The position numbers and the translations under genes were made by a program. Positions 1-7,071 of a stretch of DNA of 12,919 nucleotides are shown here, piece by piece. The notes below the pieces were generated by a model that was not told the origin of the DNA, made no database searches, and saw only the letters and a program-made list of their open reading frames with translations. Within the stretch, counting starts at the first letter, position 1; each line of letters opens with the position of its first letter. The stretch is from Lachnospiraceae bacterium (GTDB lineage: Bacteria; Bacillota_A; Clostridia; Lachnospirales; Lachnospiraceae): the NCBI GenBank assembly GCA_017435025.1, contig JAFSFU010000211.1, positions 1-12,919 of the forward strand, in the 5' to 3' direction.

Positions 1-514
1 ACGGATTTCCAAAATGACACATGACGAACTGAACATTTTTGTGCATAACCGCTGCATCGTCCATCGTCAGCGGATGGCTGTATCTCAGGTATGCATTGGA
101 TCCTGCGGTCTGTCCCATATGAACCGCCACCGGCTTCTTGTAAGCAGCCGCTAGTTCATATACCGGTTCGTAAGCCTCATCTGTAATATACAGCTTGTTA
201 TATCCCGGATACAGTTTAATTCCCACACAGGACTCTTTCTGCAGATTTTTTTCAATCAGATCATAGGCATCACTCAGCTTGTGTTCACGCATATAGCTGC
301 GATCAATGCCGATACAGTATCTCAAAAACTCTGGATATCGGTGCAGTTCCGGTTCCATTCCGCGATTTCCCATAACCACACCTTTTACGATTCCATTCTT
401 CTCATACACCGCCTGTAAATGCTCTGCTGTATTCTCATGCTCCGCCTGAATCGCCAGTTCGTCGAAGTGTCCATAACCCGGACAAAAATGCAGGTGTGCA
501 TCAATGATCTTCAT
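1..514 (-). CDS. Amidohydrolase-2 family TIM-barrel hydrolase, C-terminus cut by window edge
   Basis: The first 171 codons of a gene reading leftward are present; the rest lies beyond base 1. The start ATG (514-512) follows a clear GGAGGGATAGG ribosome site. The protein opens MKIIDAHLHF: the His7-x-His9 pair right after the first beta strand is the metal-binding signature of the amidohydrolase superfamily. Later histidines stand at strand ends as the family expects: His132 in VAVHMG and His167 in VMCHFGNP. The catalytic Asp after strand 8 would be outside the window. There is no signal peptide, so it is cytoplasmic. The layout fits COG2159-type metal-dependent hydrolases or decarboxylases, whose substrates vary widely and cannot be deduced here. 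It lies 149 nt downstream of the Nudix gene, beyond a hairpin terminator, so it is probably transcribed separately. Confidence 0.85.
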   Translation of the reverse strand, partial: MKIIDAHLHFCPGYGHFDELAIQAEHENTAEHLQAVYEKNGIVKGVVMGNRGMEPELHRYPEFLRYCIGIDRSYMREHKLSDAYDLIEKNLQKESCVGIKLYPGYNKLYITDEAYEPVYELAAAYKKPVAVHMGQTAGSNAYLRYSHPLTMDDAAVMHKNVQFVMCHFGNP

Positions 515-605
515 CCTATCCCTCCATGTCCATTTGCTTTATCTTATGAACGGATTCCAAATTTTGACATGCTCATTCATGTAAAACTCACGAAAAACTA
601 AGATA

Positions 606-629
606 GGGAGTGGCACATACACCACTCCC
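606..629 (-). terminator. Hairpin terminator after the Nudix gene
   Basis: A perfect 8-bp stem (GGGAGTGG/CCACTCCC, 606-613 and 622-629) encloses an 8-nt loop. On the minus strand it is followed after a few bases by TTAGTTTTT, an imperfect U-tract. A second, AT-rich 7-bp hairpin (TTTGAGA/TCTCAAA, 649-667) overlaps the Nudix stop codon just upstream. Together they plausibly end the Nudix transcript. The interrupted U-tract keeps the call moderate. Confidence 0.55.
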
Positions 630-662
630 GTCTTATCACTTCATTTTCTTTGAGAGACTTTC

Positions 663-1115
663 TCAAAAATACTTTCGGCTGCCCCAGAGGTTGCTTCGTT
701 TCAGATCCAGATACTCGTTATACGCCTTTTCCAAAATCTGTTTCTCATTGGAGAACTTAAGAAGATGATAAGCTTCGTAAAACTTATAGTAGCCTGAATC
801 CACAAAGTATTCCTCACGTTGTGGTTTACTGTAATAACTGTCTGCCATCATCAGATACCAGTGAACGTCCTTTTCTACTGTATCCTGCGGAGTATTAAAT
901 GAATACTGGCTCTTTCCGATATACTTGATGATCGAAGCCGTCACACCAGTTTCTTCCTTCACCTCGCGCAGTGCAGTTTCCTTGAACTCTTCACCAGGTT
1001 CCACAGTTCCTTTCGGCAAAACCCATCCTTCGTACTTGTTCTTATAATTCTTATAAAGTACCAGAATTTTACCCCTGAATATAACCACACCGCCACAGCT
1101 AGTTGCCTCTATCAT
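663..1115 (-). CDS. Nudix hydrolase
   Basis: A 150-residue Nudix-fold pyrophosphohydrolase. The Nudix box is complete at residues 36-58: G36-x5-E42-x7-R50-E-V-x-E-E55-x-G57-V. The Glu residues bind the catalytic Mg2+. WVLPKG just before the box is common in enzymes acting on nucleoside polyphosphates such as diadenosine tetraphosphate, but the substrate is not proven. The C-terminal third is rich in Tyr and Lys and looks helical. The reading frame is open 12 codons further up, to 1151. I chose the ATG at 1115 because AGGAGGGA stands five bases before it, while the upstream ATG has no properly spaced site. A sigma-A-type promoter lies at 1181-1209, so the gene need not depend on the galE/peptidase transcript. 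It is cytoplasmic and likely a housekeeping or nucleotide-sanitising enzyme. Confidence 0.9.
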   Translation of the reverse strand: MIEATSCGGVVIFRGKILVLYKNYKNKYEGWVLPKGTVEPGEEFKETALREVKEETGVTASIIKYIGKSQYSFNTPQDTVEKDVHWYLMMADSYYSKPQREEYFVDSGYYKFYEAYHLLKFSNEKQILEKAYNEYLDLKRSNLWGSRKYF

Positions 1116-1180
1116 TGCAATCCCTCCTGATCCAAGAACGACCAAAATCATTCCTGTGGTGTGTTTTTCAAACTGAAACT

Positions 1181-1209
1181 AGTATACTTCTTTTCGGGGA
1201 TATTTGCAA
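1181..1209 (-). promoter_or_regulatory. Probable promoter of the Nudix gene
   Basis: On the minus strand TTGCAA (1209-1204) and TATACT (1186-1181) are separated by exactly 17 bases. They match the sigma-A consensus at 4/6 and 5/6 positions. Transcription would start near 1174, leaving a leader of about 60 nt. The element sits in the gap just past the peptidase stop codon, with no terminator hairpin seen between them, so some read-through from upstream is also possible. Confidence 0.6.
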
Positions 1210-1214
1210 CCACC

Positions 1215-3197
1215 TTATTCCGCTTTCAGATACTTTTCGAACCAGTTTACCATCTCAGTCAGACGGCGTACTCTATGGGACGGTTTACCGGAACGGGACA
1301 GTTCATGGTTCTCACCATGGAACAGGCACATTCTGGTCTCCACACCAAAGAATTTCAGCGCGGAGAACATCTGGATCGCATCACCCATCCAGCAGCGGTA
1401 GTCTTCGTCGGACTGGATAAATAAGGTTGGTGTCTTTGCTTTGTCTGCATATTTTAACGGAGACTGGATCCACATGAGATCCGGATTGCTCCAAGGATTC
1501 GCGTTGGTCTGCTCCATATCAAATGTATGACCGATATCCGTTGTCATGCTGAGAGAGATCCAGTTAGAAATACTTCTCTGGGATACAGCAGCTGCAAATT
1601 TATCGGTATGACCAATGATCCAGTTTGCCATAAATCCGCCGTAACTTCCGCCCATCATACCGAGACGTTTTTCATCCAGCTGCGGATAGCGCTTCAACAC
1701 TTCGTCAGTAAATGCCATACAGTTATCGTAATCGACTGTACCGTATCTGCCTACCAGATCTGCATAGGCATTTCCGCGACCGTCACTGCCCACCGGGTTT
1801 GTGAAGAACACAAAGTATCCCTCGTTGGCAAACAACTGACTCTCATGGAAGAAAGTCGGACCGAAGGTCGCACGCGGACCTCCATGGACAGTCAGGATAC
1901 CCGGATAGGTCTTATTCGGATCAAAGTTCGCCGGCTTCATTACGTAACCGTCCAGTTCCACATCCTTGTATGTGTATGTGAACTCTTCTACCGGACAAAC
2001 CATTCTCTCCGCCATCAGTGTATCATTGAAGGAAGATAATTTCTTCTCCTCTTTTCCATCATAACAGTAGATCTCTGTGAGACCGAGATCACGCATTGCA
2101 GTATAGTAAATCTTTCCGGCATTGACATCCAGAGTATGTACACTTCCCTGTCTGTTTACAAGAACTTCATACTTGCCTTCCGCATCGAAACTGCAGATGA
2201 CACTTTCCTTGCGGAATGTGCTGATAAAGTAAATCTTCTTGTCGTCATGAACAATTCCTGCACCATCCGCGAACTTACAGTCACAGCAGATGGAGTTGTG
2301 AATACTCCTGTCGTACTCAGCGATCTGTTTGATCACACCGTTCTCAACCGTATATAATCCAGGATTCTCATTGAGACCGTACATCTTCATCGGAGATGCG
2401 AAGAATGTCACTTTACCGCTCAGCACGCAGGCATAATCCATACGGAAAGTTCCCTGCTCAACCAGTGTCTCTCTTGTACCGTCTGCCAGACAGATTTTGT
2501 GAAGTCCCTGGTATGTTCCGCGGATGTCGGTATAATGATTTCCTGCGTAGAGAACCACATCACCTTCTACCCAGAAATCATCTACACTTTCATAATCCGG
2601 GCTCACAAAAGCAACTTCACCGGATTTCTTATCATAAAGTGCGAGACGCACTCTCTTTTTATTTACAATGCCCTGACCATTTGCCCAGAACGGAGTTTCA
2701 TCGAATACTTCGTAATCCTTCTCATCGTTCCATGCCTTCATAGCCGCCTTCTTCTCCTCACCCTCAAGAAGCGCAAAGTTCGGCTTTGTATAGTCATAAG
2801 CGATCGTCATCACAAGCTTGTCGCCTGCATCTGCCATTTTTGTTACCGTATATGGAACAGCAAAAGCAAACTGTGCCTCACCGCCATGAACATCGATCGT
2901 GTAGAAGCATGTCCAGTCTTCACCGCTCTTTACTTTTTCCATATATTCTTTTTCACGGTTGGATGCAAACATAAGAGTTTCATCATTCAGCCAGATGAAC
3001 TTTCTTTCTTTTCTGCCGTTTGTCAGCTTTCTGCTTGCACCGGATTCCATATCCATCACCCAAAGGCAGGAATCATAGCAGTTGTCCTTCTCATTTACAT
3101 TTACAACTGCGAATGCACCATATTTACCATTCGGTGCAGTTACCATTCCTGTAGGATAATTGTACTCCATAAAGTCTTTAATACCGATATTTCTCAT
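1215..3197 (-). CDS. S9-family (prolyl oligopeptidase/acylaminoacyl-peptidase type) serine peptidase
   Basis: A 660-residue protein with the two-part S9 layout: an N-terminal beta-propeller-like region (about 1-405, with repeated W/Y and GxA blade-like segments) and a C-terminal alpha/beta-hydrolase domain (about 410-660). The catalytic triad is visible: Ser518 in GGSYGG, Asp599 in SDEDYRCW and His631 in HGENHE. HGGP at 438-441 supplies the oxyanion region. Length and motif style fit the S9C acylaminoacyl-peptidase/dipeptidyl-peptidase group, which trims short peptides from the N-terminus. There is no signal peptide or membrane helix, so it should act in the cytoplasm on imported or breakdown peptides. 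The start is supported by AAGGAGT seven bases before the ATG. It begins 24 nt after galE and is almost surely co-transcribed with it, although no functional link between the two is obvious. Confidence 0.93.
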   Translation of the reverse strand: MRNIGIKDFMEYNYPTGMVTAPNGKYGAFAVVNVNEKDNCYDSCLWVMDMESGASRKLTNGRKERKFIWLNDETLMFASNREKEYMEKVKSGEDWTCFYTIDVHGGEAQFAFAVPYTVTKMADAGDKLVMTIAYDYTKPNFALLEGEEKKAAMKAWNDEKDYEVFDETPFWANGQGIVNKKRVRLALYDKKSGEVAFVSPDYESVDDFWVEGDVVLYAGNHYTDIRGTYQGLHKICLADGTRETLVEQGTFRMDYACVLSGKVTFFASPMKMYGLNENPGLYTVENGVIKQIAEYDRSIHNSICCDCKFADGAGIVHDDKKIYFISTFRKESVICSFDAEGKYEVLVNRQGSVHTLDVNAGKIYYTAMRDLGLTEIYCYDGKEEKKLSSFNDTLMAERMVCPVEEFTYTYKDVELDGYVMKPANFDPNKTYPGILTVHGGPRATFGPTFFHESQLFANEGYFVFFTNPVGSDGRGNAYADLVGRYGTVDYDNCMAFTDEVLKRYPQLDEKRLGMMGGSYGGFMANWIIGHTDKFAAAVSQRSISNWISLSMTTDIGHTFDMEQTNANPWSNPDLMWIQSPLKYADKAKTPTLFIQSDEDYRCWMGDAIQMFSALKFFGVETRMCLFHGENHELSRSGKPSHRVRRLTEMVNWFEKYLKAE

Positions 3198-3221
3198 TTC
3201 AGACTCCTTTTTCCAAAATAC

Positions 3222-4235
3222 TTATCTATATCCGTTCGGGTTGGAGGACTGCCATCTCCAGCCATCCGCACACATCTCATCGATGCCGCGTTTTGCCTCC
3301 CAGCCCAGTTCATTCTTTGCCTTTGCCGGATCTGCATAGCAGGTAGCGATATCACCAGGACGTCTCTCCTTGATCACGTACGGAATATCCTTTCCAACCG
3401 CTTTGGAGAATGCCTTGATCATATCAAGAACACTGTAACCATGGCCGGTTCCCAGGTTATAAATGTTTACTGCCGGACCTTCCATCAGTTTCTTTAATGC
3501 CTTTACATGACCATCAGCCAGATCCATAACATGGATATAGTCACGAACGCCGGTTCCGTCCGGAGTATCGTAATCATTGCCGAACACACCGACCTCTTTC
3601 AGTTTTCCAACAGCAACCTGAGTGATATACGGAGTCAGATTGTTCGGGATACCTGCCGGATCTTCACCGATCATACCGCTCTCATGAGCACCCACCGGAT
3701 TGAAATAACGAAGTAAGATCACAGACCATTCCGGATCTGCCTTCTGAATATCGATCAGCATTTCCTCCAGCATACTCTTTGTCTGACCGTACGGGTTTGT
3801 ACATTTGCCCTTCGGACATTCCTCTGTAATCGGAATAAACGCCGGATCACCGTAAACAGTTGCAGAAGAACTGAAGATAATATTCTTAACGCCGTGATTT
3901 CTCATCACATCACAGAGCACCAGAGTACCTGTAATATTATTGTGGTAGTACTCTAACGGCTTTGCAACAGACTCACCAACAGCTTTCAGTCCTGCAAAGT
4001 GAATAACCGCATCCACCTTCTCATTTGTAAAGATATCTTCTAGTGCTGCGCGGTCCAGAAGATCCGCTTTATAAAATGTCACGTCTTTTCCTGTCAGCTT
4101 CTTGACACGATTTAAAGATTCTTCACTGGAATTGCTAAGATTATCCACAACAACCACTTCATGTCCTTCATTTAAAAGGCAAAGTGTTGTGTGACTGCCA
4201 ATATAACCGGCACCGCCTGTAACCAAAATTCTCAT
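3222..4235 (-). CDS. galE: UDP-glucose 4-epimerase
   Basis: A 337-residue extended short-chain dehydrogenase that interconverts UDP-glucose and UDP-galactose. It serves galactose use (Leland pathway) and supplies UDP-Gal for cell-surface glycans. The NAD+ Rossmann motif GGAGYIGSH is at 7-15. The catalytic Ser/Thr region SSSATVYG is at 122-129, and the Tyr149-x3-Lys153 pair is in PYGQTK. The epimerase-typical stretches RYFNPVGAH (176-184), [14 protein letters not shown] (227-240) and RRPGD (291-295) are all intact, and the length is normal. A GGGGAGGG ribosome site precedes the ATG. It lies 88 nt downstream of the PBP gene, and the gap contains a weak candidate promoter. No galK or galT is adjacent, so a role in cell-envelope sugar supply is as likely as galactose catabolism. 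Confidence 0.97.
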   Translation of the reverse strand: MRILVTGGAGYIGSHTTLCLLNEGHEVVVVDNLSNSSEESLNRVKKLTGKDVTFYKADLLDRAALEDIFTNEKVDAVIHFAGLKAVGESVAKPLEYYHNNITGTLVLCDVMRNHGVKNIIFSSSATVYGDPAFIPITEECPKGKCTNPYGQTKSMLEEMLIDIQKADPEWSVILLRYFNPVGAHESGMIGEDPAGIPNNLTPYITQVAVGKLKEVGVFGNDYDTPDGTGVRDYIHVMDLADGHVKALKKLMEGPAVNIYNLGTGHGYSVLDMIKAFSKAVGKDIPYVIKERRPGDIATCYADPAKAKNELGWEAKRGIDEMCADGWRWQSSNPNGYR

Positions 4236-4276
4236 ACTATGATCCCTCCCCTTCTCATAGGTTTATAATGATCCAT

Positions 4277-4306
4277 ATCATATATATTTTACCACAATTC
4301 TGTATA
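4277..4306 (-). promoter_or_regulatory. Weak candidate promoter for galE
   Basis: In the AT-rich gap before galE, minus-strand TATACA (4306-4301) and TATGAT (4282-4277) lie 18 bases apart and match sigma-A boxes at 4/6 and 5/6. A better-looking TTGACT (4319-4314) has no -10 at the right distance. A small inverted repeat, ATGAT/ATCAT (4268-4281), overlaps the -10 and could be an operator or chance. No terminator is seen after the PBP gene, so read-through into galE is possible. Confidence 0.3.
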
Positions 4307-4323
4307 AAATAGAAGTCAATTTC

Positions 4324-5751
4324 TTACGGTAACAGATATGTGTCAAACATTTTTCTTGCAATCGGAGCCGCGATCTGTCCGCCGGAACCGCCTTCCTCCA
4401 CAAGAACACATACGGCGATCTTCGGATCATCCGCAGGCGCATAACCGACAAACCATGCATGGGTCTCTTTTCCGGTCTCGAATTCCGCCGAACCGGTTTT
4501 TCCTGCTGCAAGGTAATCTTCTGTCCGAAGCGCAGAGCCGGTTCCTTCCGTTACCACTTGCTCCATAAGTGCTTTCAATGCCTTCGCTTCATTGGCAACC
4601 ATCAGCTCACCGTGGGAGACCGGCATAAACTTCTTCACAGTCTCTCCCGACGCACTTTCCACACGGTCGATCACATATGGTTTCATCAGTACACCGCCAT
4701 TGGCAATGGCTGATGTAAGCATAAGATTATGCATCGGAGTCATCAGCGTTTCCCCCTGACCGATCACAGTCTGGAAAACCTCCCAATCCTCCGGATCCTC
4801 TTTCATCTGGTAGATACTTTTGCTATAAGGAAATGCCAGTGGCTGTTCCTGATTGAACAAAAGCTGTTCCGACAAACTTTTCAGTCCATTCAGGTCAATT
4901 TCCAGACCAAGAGCTGCAAACGCACCGTTACAGGAATCCGCAAAAGCCTGTGAAAAGCTCTCCTCTCCGTGAGCAGTCTGATGATAACAGCGAATCTTCA
5001 GGCTTTCATACTCATAAATTCCATCGCAGGAAAACCGGTACGCATCATATTTTCCCGGATGTTCACGCATATACTGAAGTGCTGTTATGATCTTATAAGT
5101 GGATCCCGGAGGATATAACCCCTGGGTTGCACGATTTAAAAGAATTGCCTCCTTTTCATCACCATGTACCAGTTCCTCCCACTGATTGGCCAGATGATTC
5201 GGATCATAGGCAGGCTTTGACACCATCGCCAGTATCTTTCCTGTCTCCGGTTCCATGGCCACTACAGCGCCACGCCGGTCACCCAGTGCTTCAGATGCAA
5301 CGGTCTGCAATTCCATGTTCAATGTAGTCACAACGTTGTCTCCCACACTCTTCTTTCCCGAAAGCTCATTGATCACCTGCCGGATGCTGTTTTCGTGAGA
5401 GGTCAACAGATGATAGTTTGCAAAAGATTCAATGCCGGTCTTTCCCATAGTGGAATAACCGACTGCATGGGCAAACGTAGTGCCATAGGGATAGTTTCTG
5501 GTTTCCTTCCCGTCTTCTCCCACAATTGTCTCAGCCAGAATGGTCCCGTCATCACTCAAAATCTTTCCGCGGACAATCTTTTCCGCAAAGCGGTCCAGAC
5601 GGGCATTGTAGGAATTGTTGATCACATCTTCTCGCTGCACCTGCATGAAGTACCCAAAATATCCTGCCATGCAAAGGAATAAAATCACAACTCCGTAAGA
5701 AAATATCAAAATGTTCCGATTCGCTTTCGGATTTGGCTTACTCTTCTTCAT
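4324..5751 (-). CDS. Class B penicillin-binding protein (peptidoglycan transpeptidase), PbpA-like
   Basis: A 475-residue membrane-anchored D,D-transpeptidase that cross-links peptidoglycan. It has a basic cytoplasmic head, one membrane helix at about 14-36, a short N-terminal pedestal domain to about 145, then the penicillin-binding transpeptidase domain. All three active-site motifs are present: Ser217-T-Y-Lys220 (acylated serine), Ser273-C-Asn275 and Lys418-T-G-Ser421. It resembles the shorter PbpA type found beside RodA in actinobacteria more than long PBP2 or FtsI. It overlaps the SEDS gene by 14 nt, as expected for a SEDS-bPBP polymerase/cross-linker pair. The frame also has ATGs at 5766 and 5757. 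I prefer 5751 because AGGAGG (5763-5758) is then six bases upstream. Whether it serves elongation, division or spore-cortex synthesis cannot be told from sequence. Confidence 0.92.
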   Translation of the reverse strand: MKKSKPNPKANRNILIFSYGVVILFLCMAGYFGYFMQVQREDVINNSYNARLDRFAEKIVRGKILSDDGTILAETIVGEDGKETRNYPYGTTFAHAVGYSTMGKTGIESFANYHLLTSHENSIRQVINELSGKKSVGDNVVTTLNMELQTVASEALGDRRGAVVAMEPETGKILAMVSKPAYDPNHLANQWEELVHGDEKEAILLNRATQGLYPPGSTYKIITALQYMREHPGKYDAYRFSCDGIYEYESLKIRCYHQTAHGEESFSQAFADSCNGAFAALGLEIDLNGLKSLSEQLLFNQEQPLAFPYSKSIYQMKEDPEDWEVFQTVIGQGETLMTPMHNLMLTSAIANGGVLMKPYVIDRVESASGETVKKFMPVSHGELMVANEAKALKALMEQVVTEGTGSALRTEDYLAAGKTGSAEFETGKETHAWFVGYAPADDPKIAVCVLVEEGGSGGQIAAPIARKMFDTYLLP

Positions 5752-7060
5752 CCTCATCCTCCTCATTGCGTTTCAGAATATAAAGTCCCTGTATAATATT
5801 GAACAGGACAAATGTCGAGAGAATGGAACTTCCTCCGTAACTGACAAACGGCAGGGTCACGCCTGTGGACGGAATAAACTTTAACACGCCTCCCACCGTC
5901 AGAAAGACCTGTGTGATATACATGATTCCAAGGCCAAAGGCGATCAGCTTGTAAAACATTGCCTGCATCTTTGTTGCGATCAGCATGAATTGCAAAAAGC
6001 ACCCAAGGCAGATCAAAAGAATACAGACCGCATAAATGCCTCCCAGCTCCTCACCGATCGCTGCAAAGACAAAATCCTTATCCACCACCGGGATTTTGGC
6101 CGGCATTCCCTGATAAAGACCCATACCAAACCATCCGCCGGTACCCATGGCAAACAATCCCTGTGTCACCTGATATCCCTTGTCATCAATATCAGCCCAT
6201 GGATCCCGCCATGCCTCCACTCTCCGTCGCACATGCGCGAACAGACGATAGGCAAGAACTGCTGCACCGCTTCCTCCCGCCAGACCGGCACCCAAATAGA
6301 ACCAGTTGGAGGTTGCCACAAACAGCATCATCAGATACGTCACAAAATAGATCAGGGCGCTTCCCAGATCCCTTGATGCCACAAGAACCAGCACATGCGC
6401 TGCTGCCATTGCAGTTGTAACAACCACATGTTTAAACTCCGTGGAACGATACAGCATCGCAGCCACAAAAAACACAAAACTGATCTTCACGAACTCCGAA
6501 GGCTGAACGGAGATCCCTCCAACCGTCAGCGACAACTGCGCACCATAGGAAGTATTTCCTATTACACAAACAATCAAAAGTAATGCCAGCCCCAGAATTC
6601 CATATACCCAAGGAATCTTCACCAGCTGCCATACCCTGTCAATGATAAGAGGAATGATCCATGTGACGACAGCCGAGATCACGATGATCACAAACTGCCT
6701 CATAGCCTTTTCCGGATTGAGACGGGTCAGGATGATCATTCCTGTGCAGATCAGCATACAGACGTTGTTGACCAACAGTCTCGACACATTTCGGTAGAAA
6801 AAACGGTATAAATATGTGTAGCTCAGAAAGAACAATACCTGAACACCATAAAACAACACCAGCTCTTCCGACTGCGTGTGAAGGAAGATCAGAAGATTTG
6901 CCAGAAAATGCAGCATCAATACGCATACCTGCTGCCTGCCGCACACAAAATTGCGGTCCTCCTCTCCCTTCATGGCAAAATAACGAAAATTATAGTACGT
7001 ATAGATCGTAATCAATAAGATAATCAGATATCTGGAAATTTCAACGATCAAATTGGTCAA
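5738..7060 (-). CDS. FtsW/RodA/SpoVE-family SEDS peptidoglycan glycosyltransferase
   Basis: A 440-residue polytopic membrane protein that polymerises lipid II into glycan strands, working with the adjacent class B PBP. SEDS landmarks are present: VQPSEFVK (185-192), RDLGSA (230-235), Asp329 in KDFVFAAIGEELGG (the essential acidic residue of the large outer loop, by alignment with E. coli RodA/FtsW) and GVTLPFVSYGGSS (400-412). By eye I count about 13 hydrophobic segments, three more than the usual ten; the extra ones occupy roughly 8-90. The C-terminus is a run of acidic residues (NEEDEDEEE). The start is TTG at 7060: the frame upstream has no ATG, GTG or TTG before its stop, and AGGTGAT sits just before the TTG. 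The next ATG, codon 30, would remove the first helix. It starts 8 nt after the U32 stop. FtsW, RodA and SpoVE cannot be separated on this evidence. Confidence 0.92.
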   Translation of the reverse strand: MTNLIVEISRYLIILLITIYTYYNFRYFAMKGEEDRNFVCGRQQVCVLMLHFLANLLIFLHTQSEELVLFYGVQVLFFLSYTYLYRFFYRNVSRLLVNNVCMLICTGMIILTRLNPEKAMRQFVIIVISAVVTWIIPLIIDRVWQLVKIPWVYGILGLALLLIVCVIGNTSYGAQLSLTVGGISVQPSEFVKISFVFFVAAMLYRSTEFKHVVVTTAMAAAHVLVLVASRDLGSALIYFVTYLMMLFVATSNWFYLGAGLAGGSGAAVLAYRLFAHVRRRVEAWRDPWADIDDKGYQVTQGLFAMGTGGWFGMGLYQGMPAKIPVVDKDFVFAAIGEELGGIYAVCILLICLGCFLQFMLIATKMQAMFYKLIAFGLGIMYITQVFLTVGGVLKFIPSTGVTLPFVSYGGSSILSTFVLFNIIQGLYILKRNEEDEDEEE

Positions 7061-7063
7061 TCC

Positions 7064-7071
7064 ATCACCTA
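7064..7071 (-). promoter_or_regulatory. Ribosome site overlapping the U32 stop codon; decides the TTG start of the SEDS gene
   Basis: On the minus strand UAGGUGAU contains the U32 stop codon UAG and a seven-base Shine-Dalgarno sequence (AGGUGAU, matching the 16S 3' end). The TTG start follows three bases later. This suggests translational coupling: a ribosome ending on U32 lands on the SEDS start. The ATG inside the same site (7065-7063) is out of frame and stops at once. Confidence 0.6.

Noticed and set aside
419..601. A 60-codon plus-strand open frame at the left edge
   Set aside because: It overlaps the start of the amidohydrolase gene on the other strand and has no ribosome site or recognisable feature.
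2499..3497. A 332-codon open frame on the plus strand opposite the peptidase and galE
   Set aside because: It is antisense to two well-recognised genes, has a low-complexity Cys/Ile/His-rich translation, and shows no ribosome site or family resemblance.
7063..7065. ATG just upstream of the SEDS TTG as the true start
   Set aside because: It is out of frame and meets a TGA two codons later.
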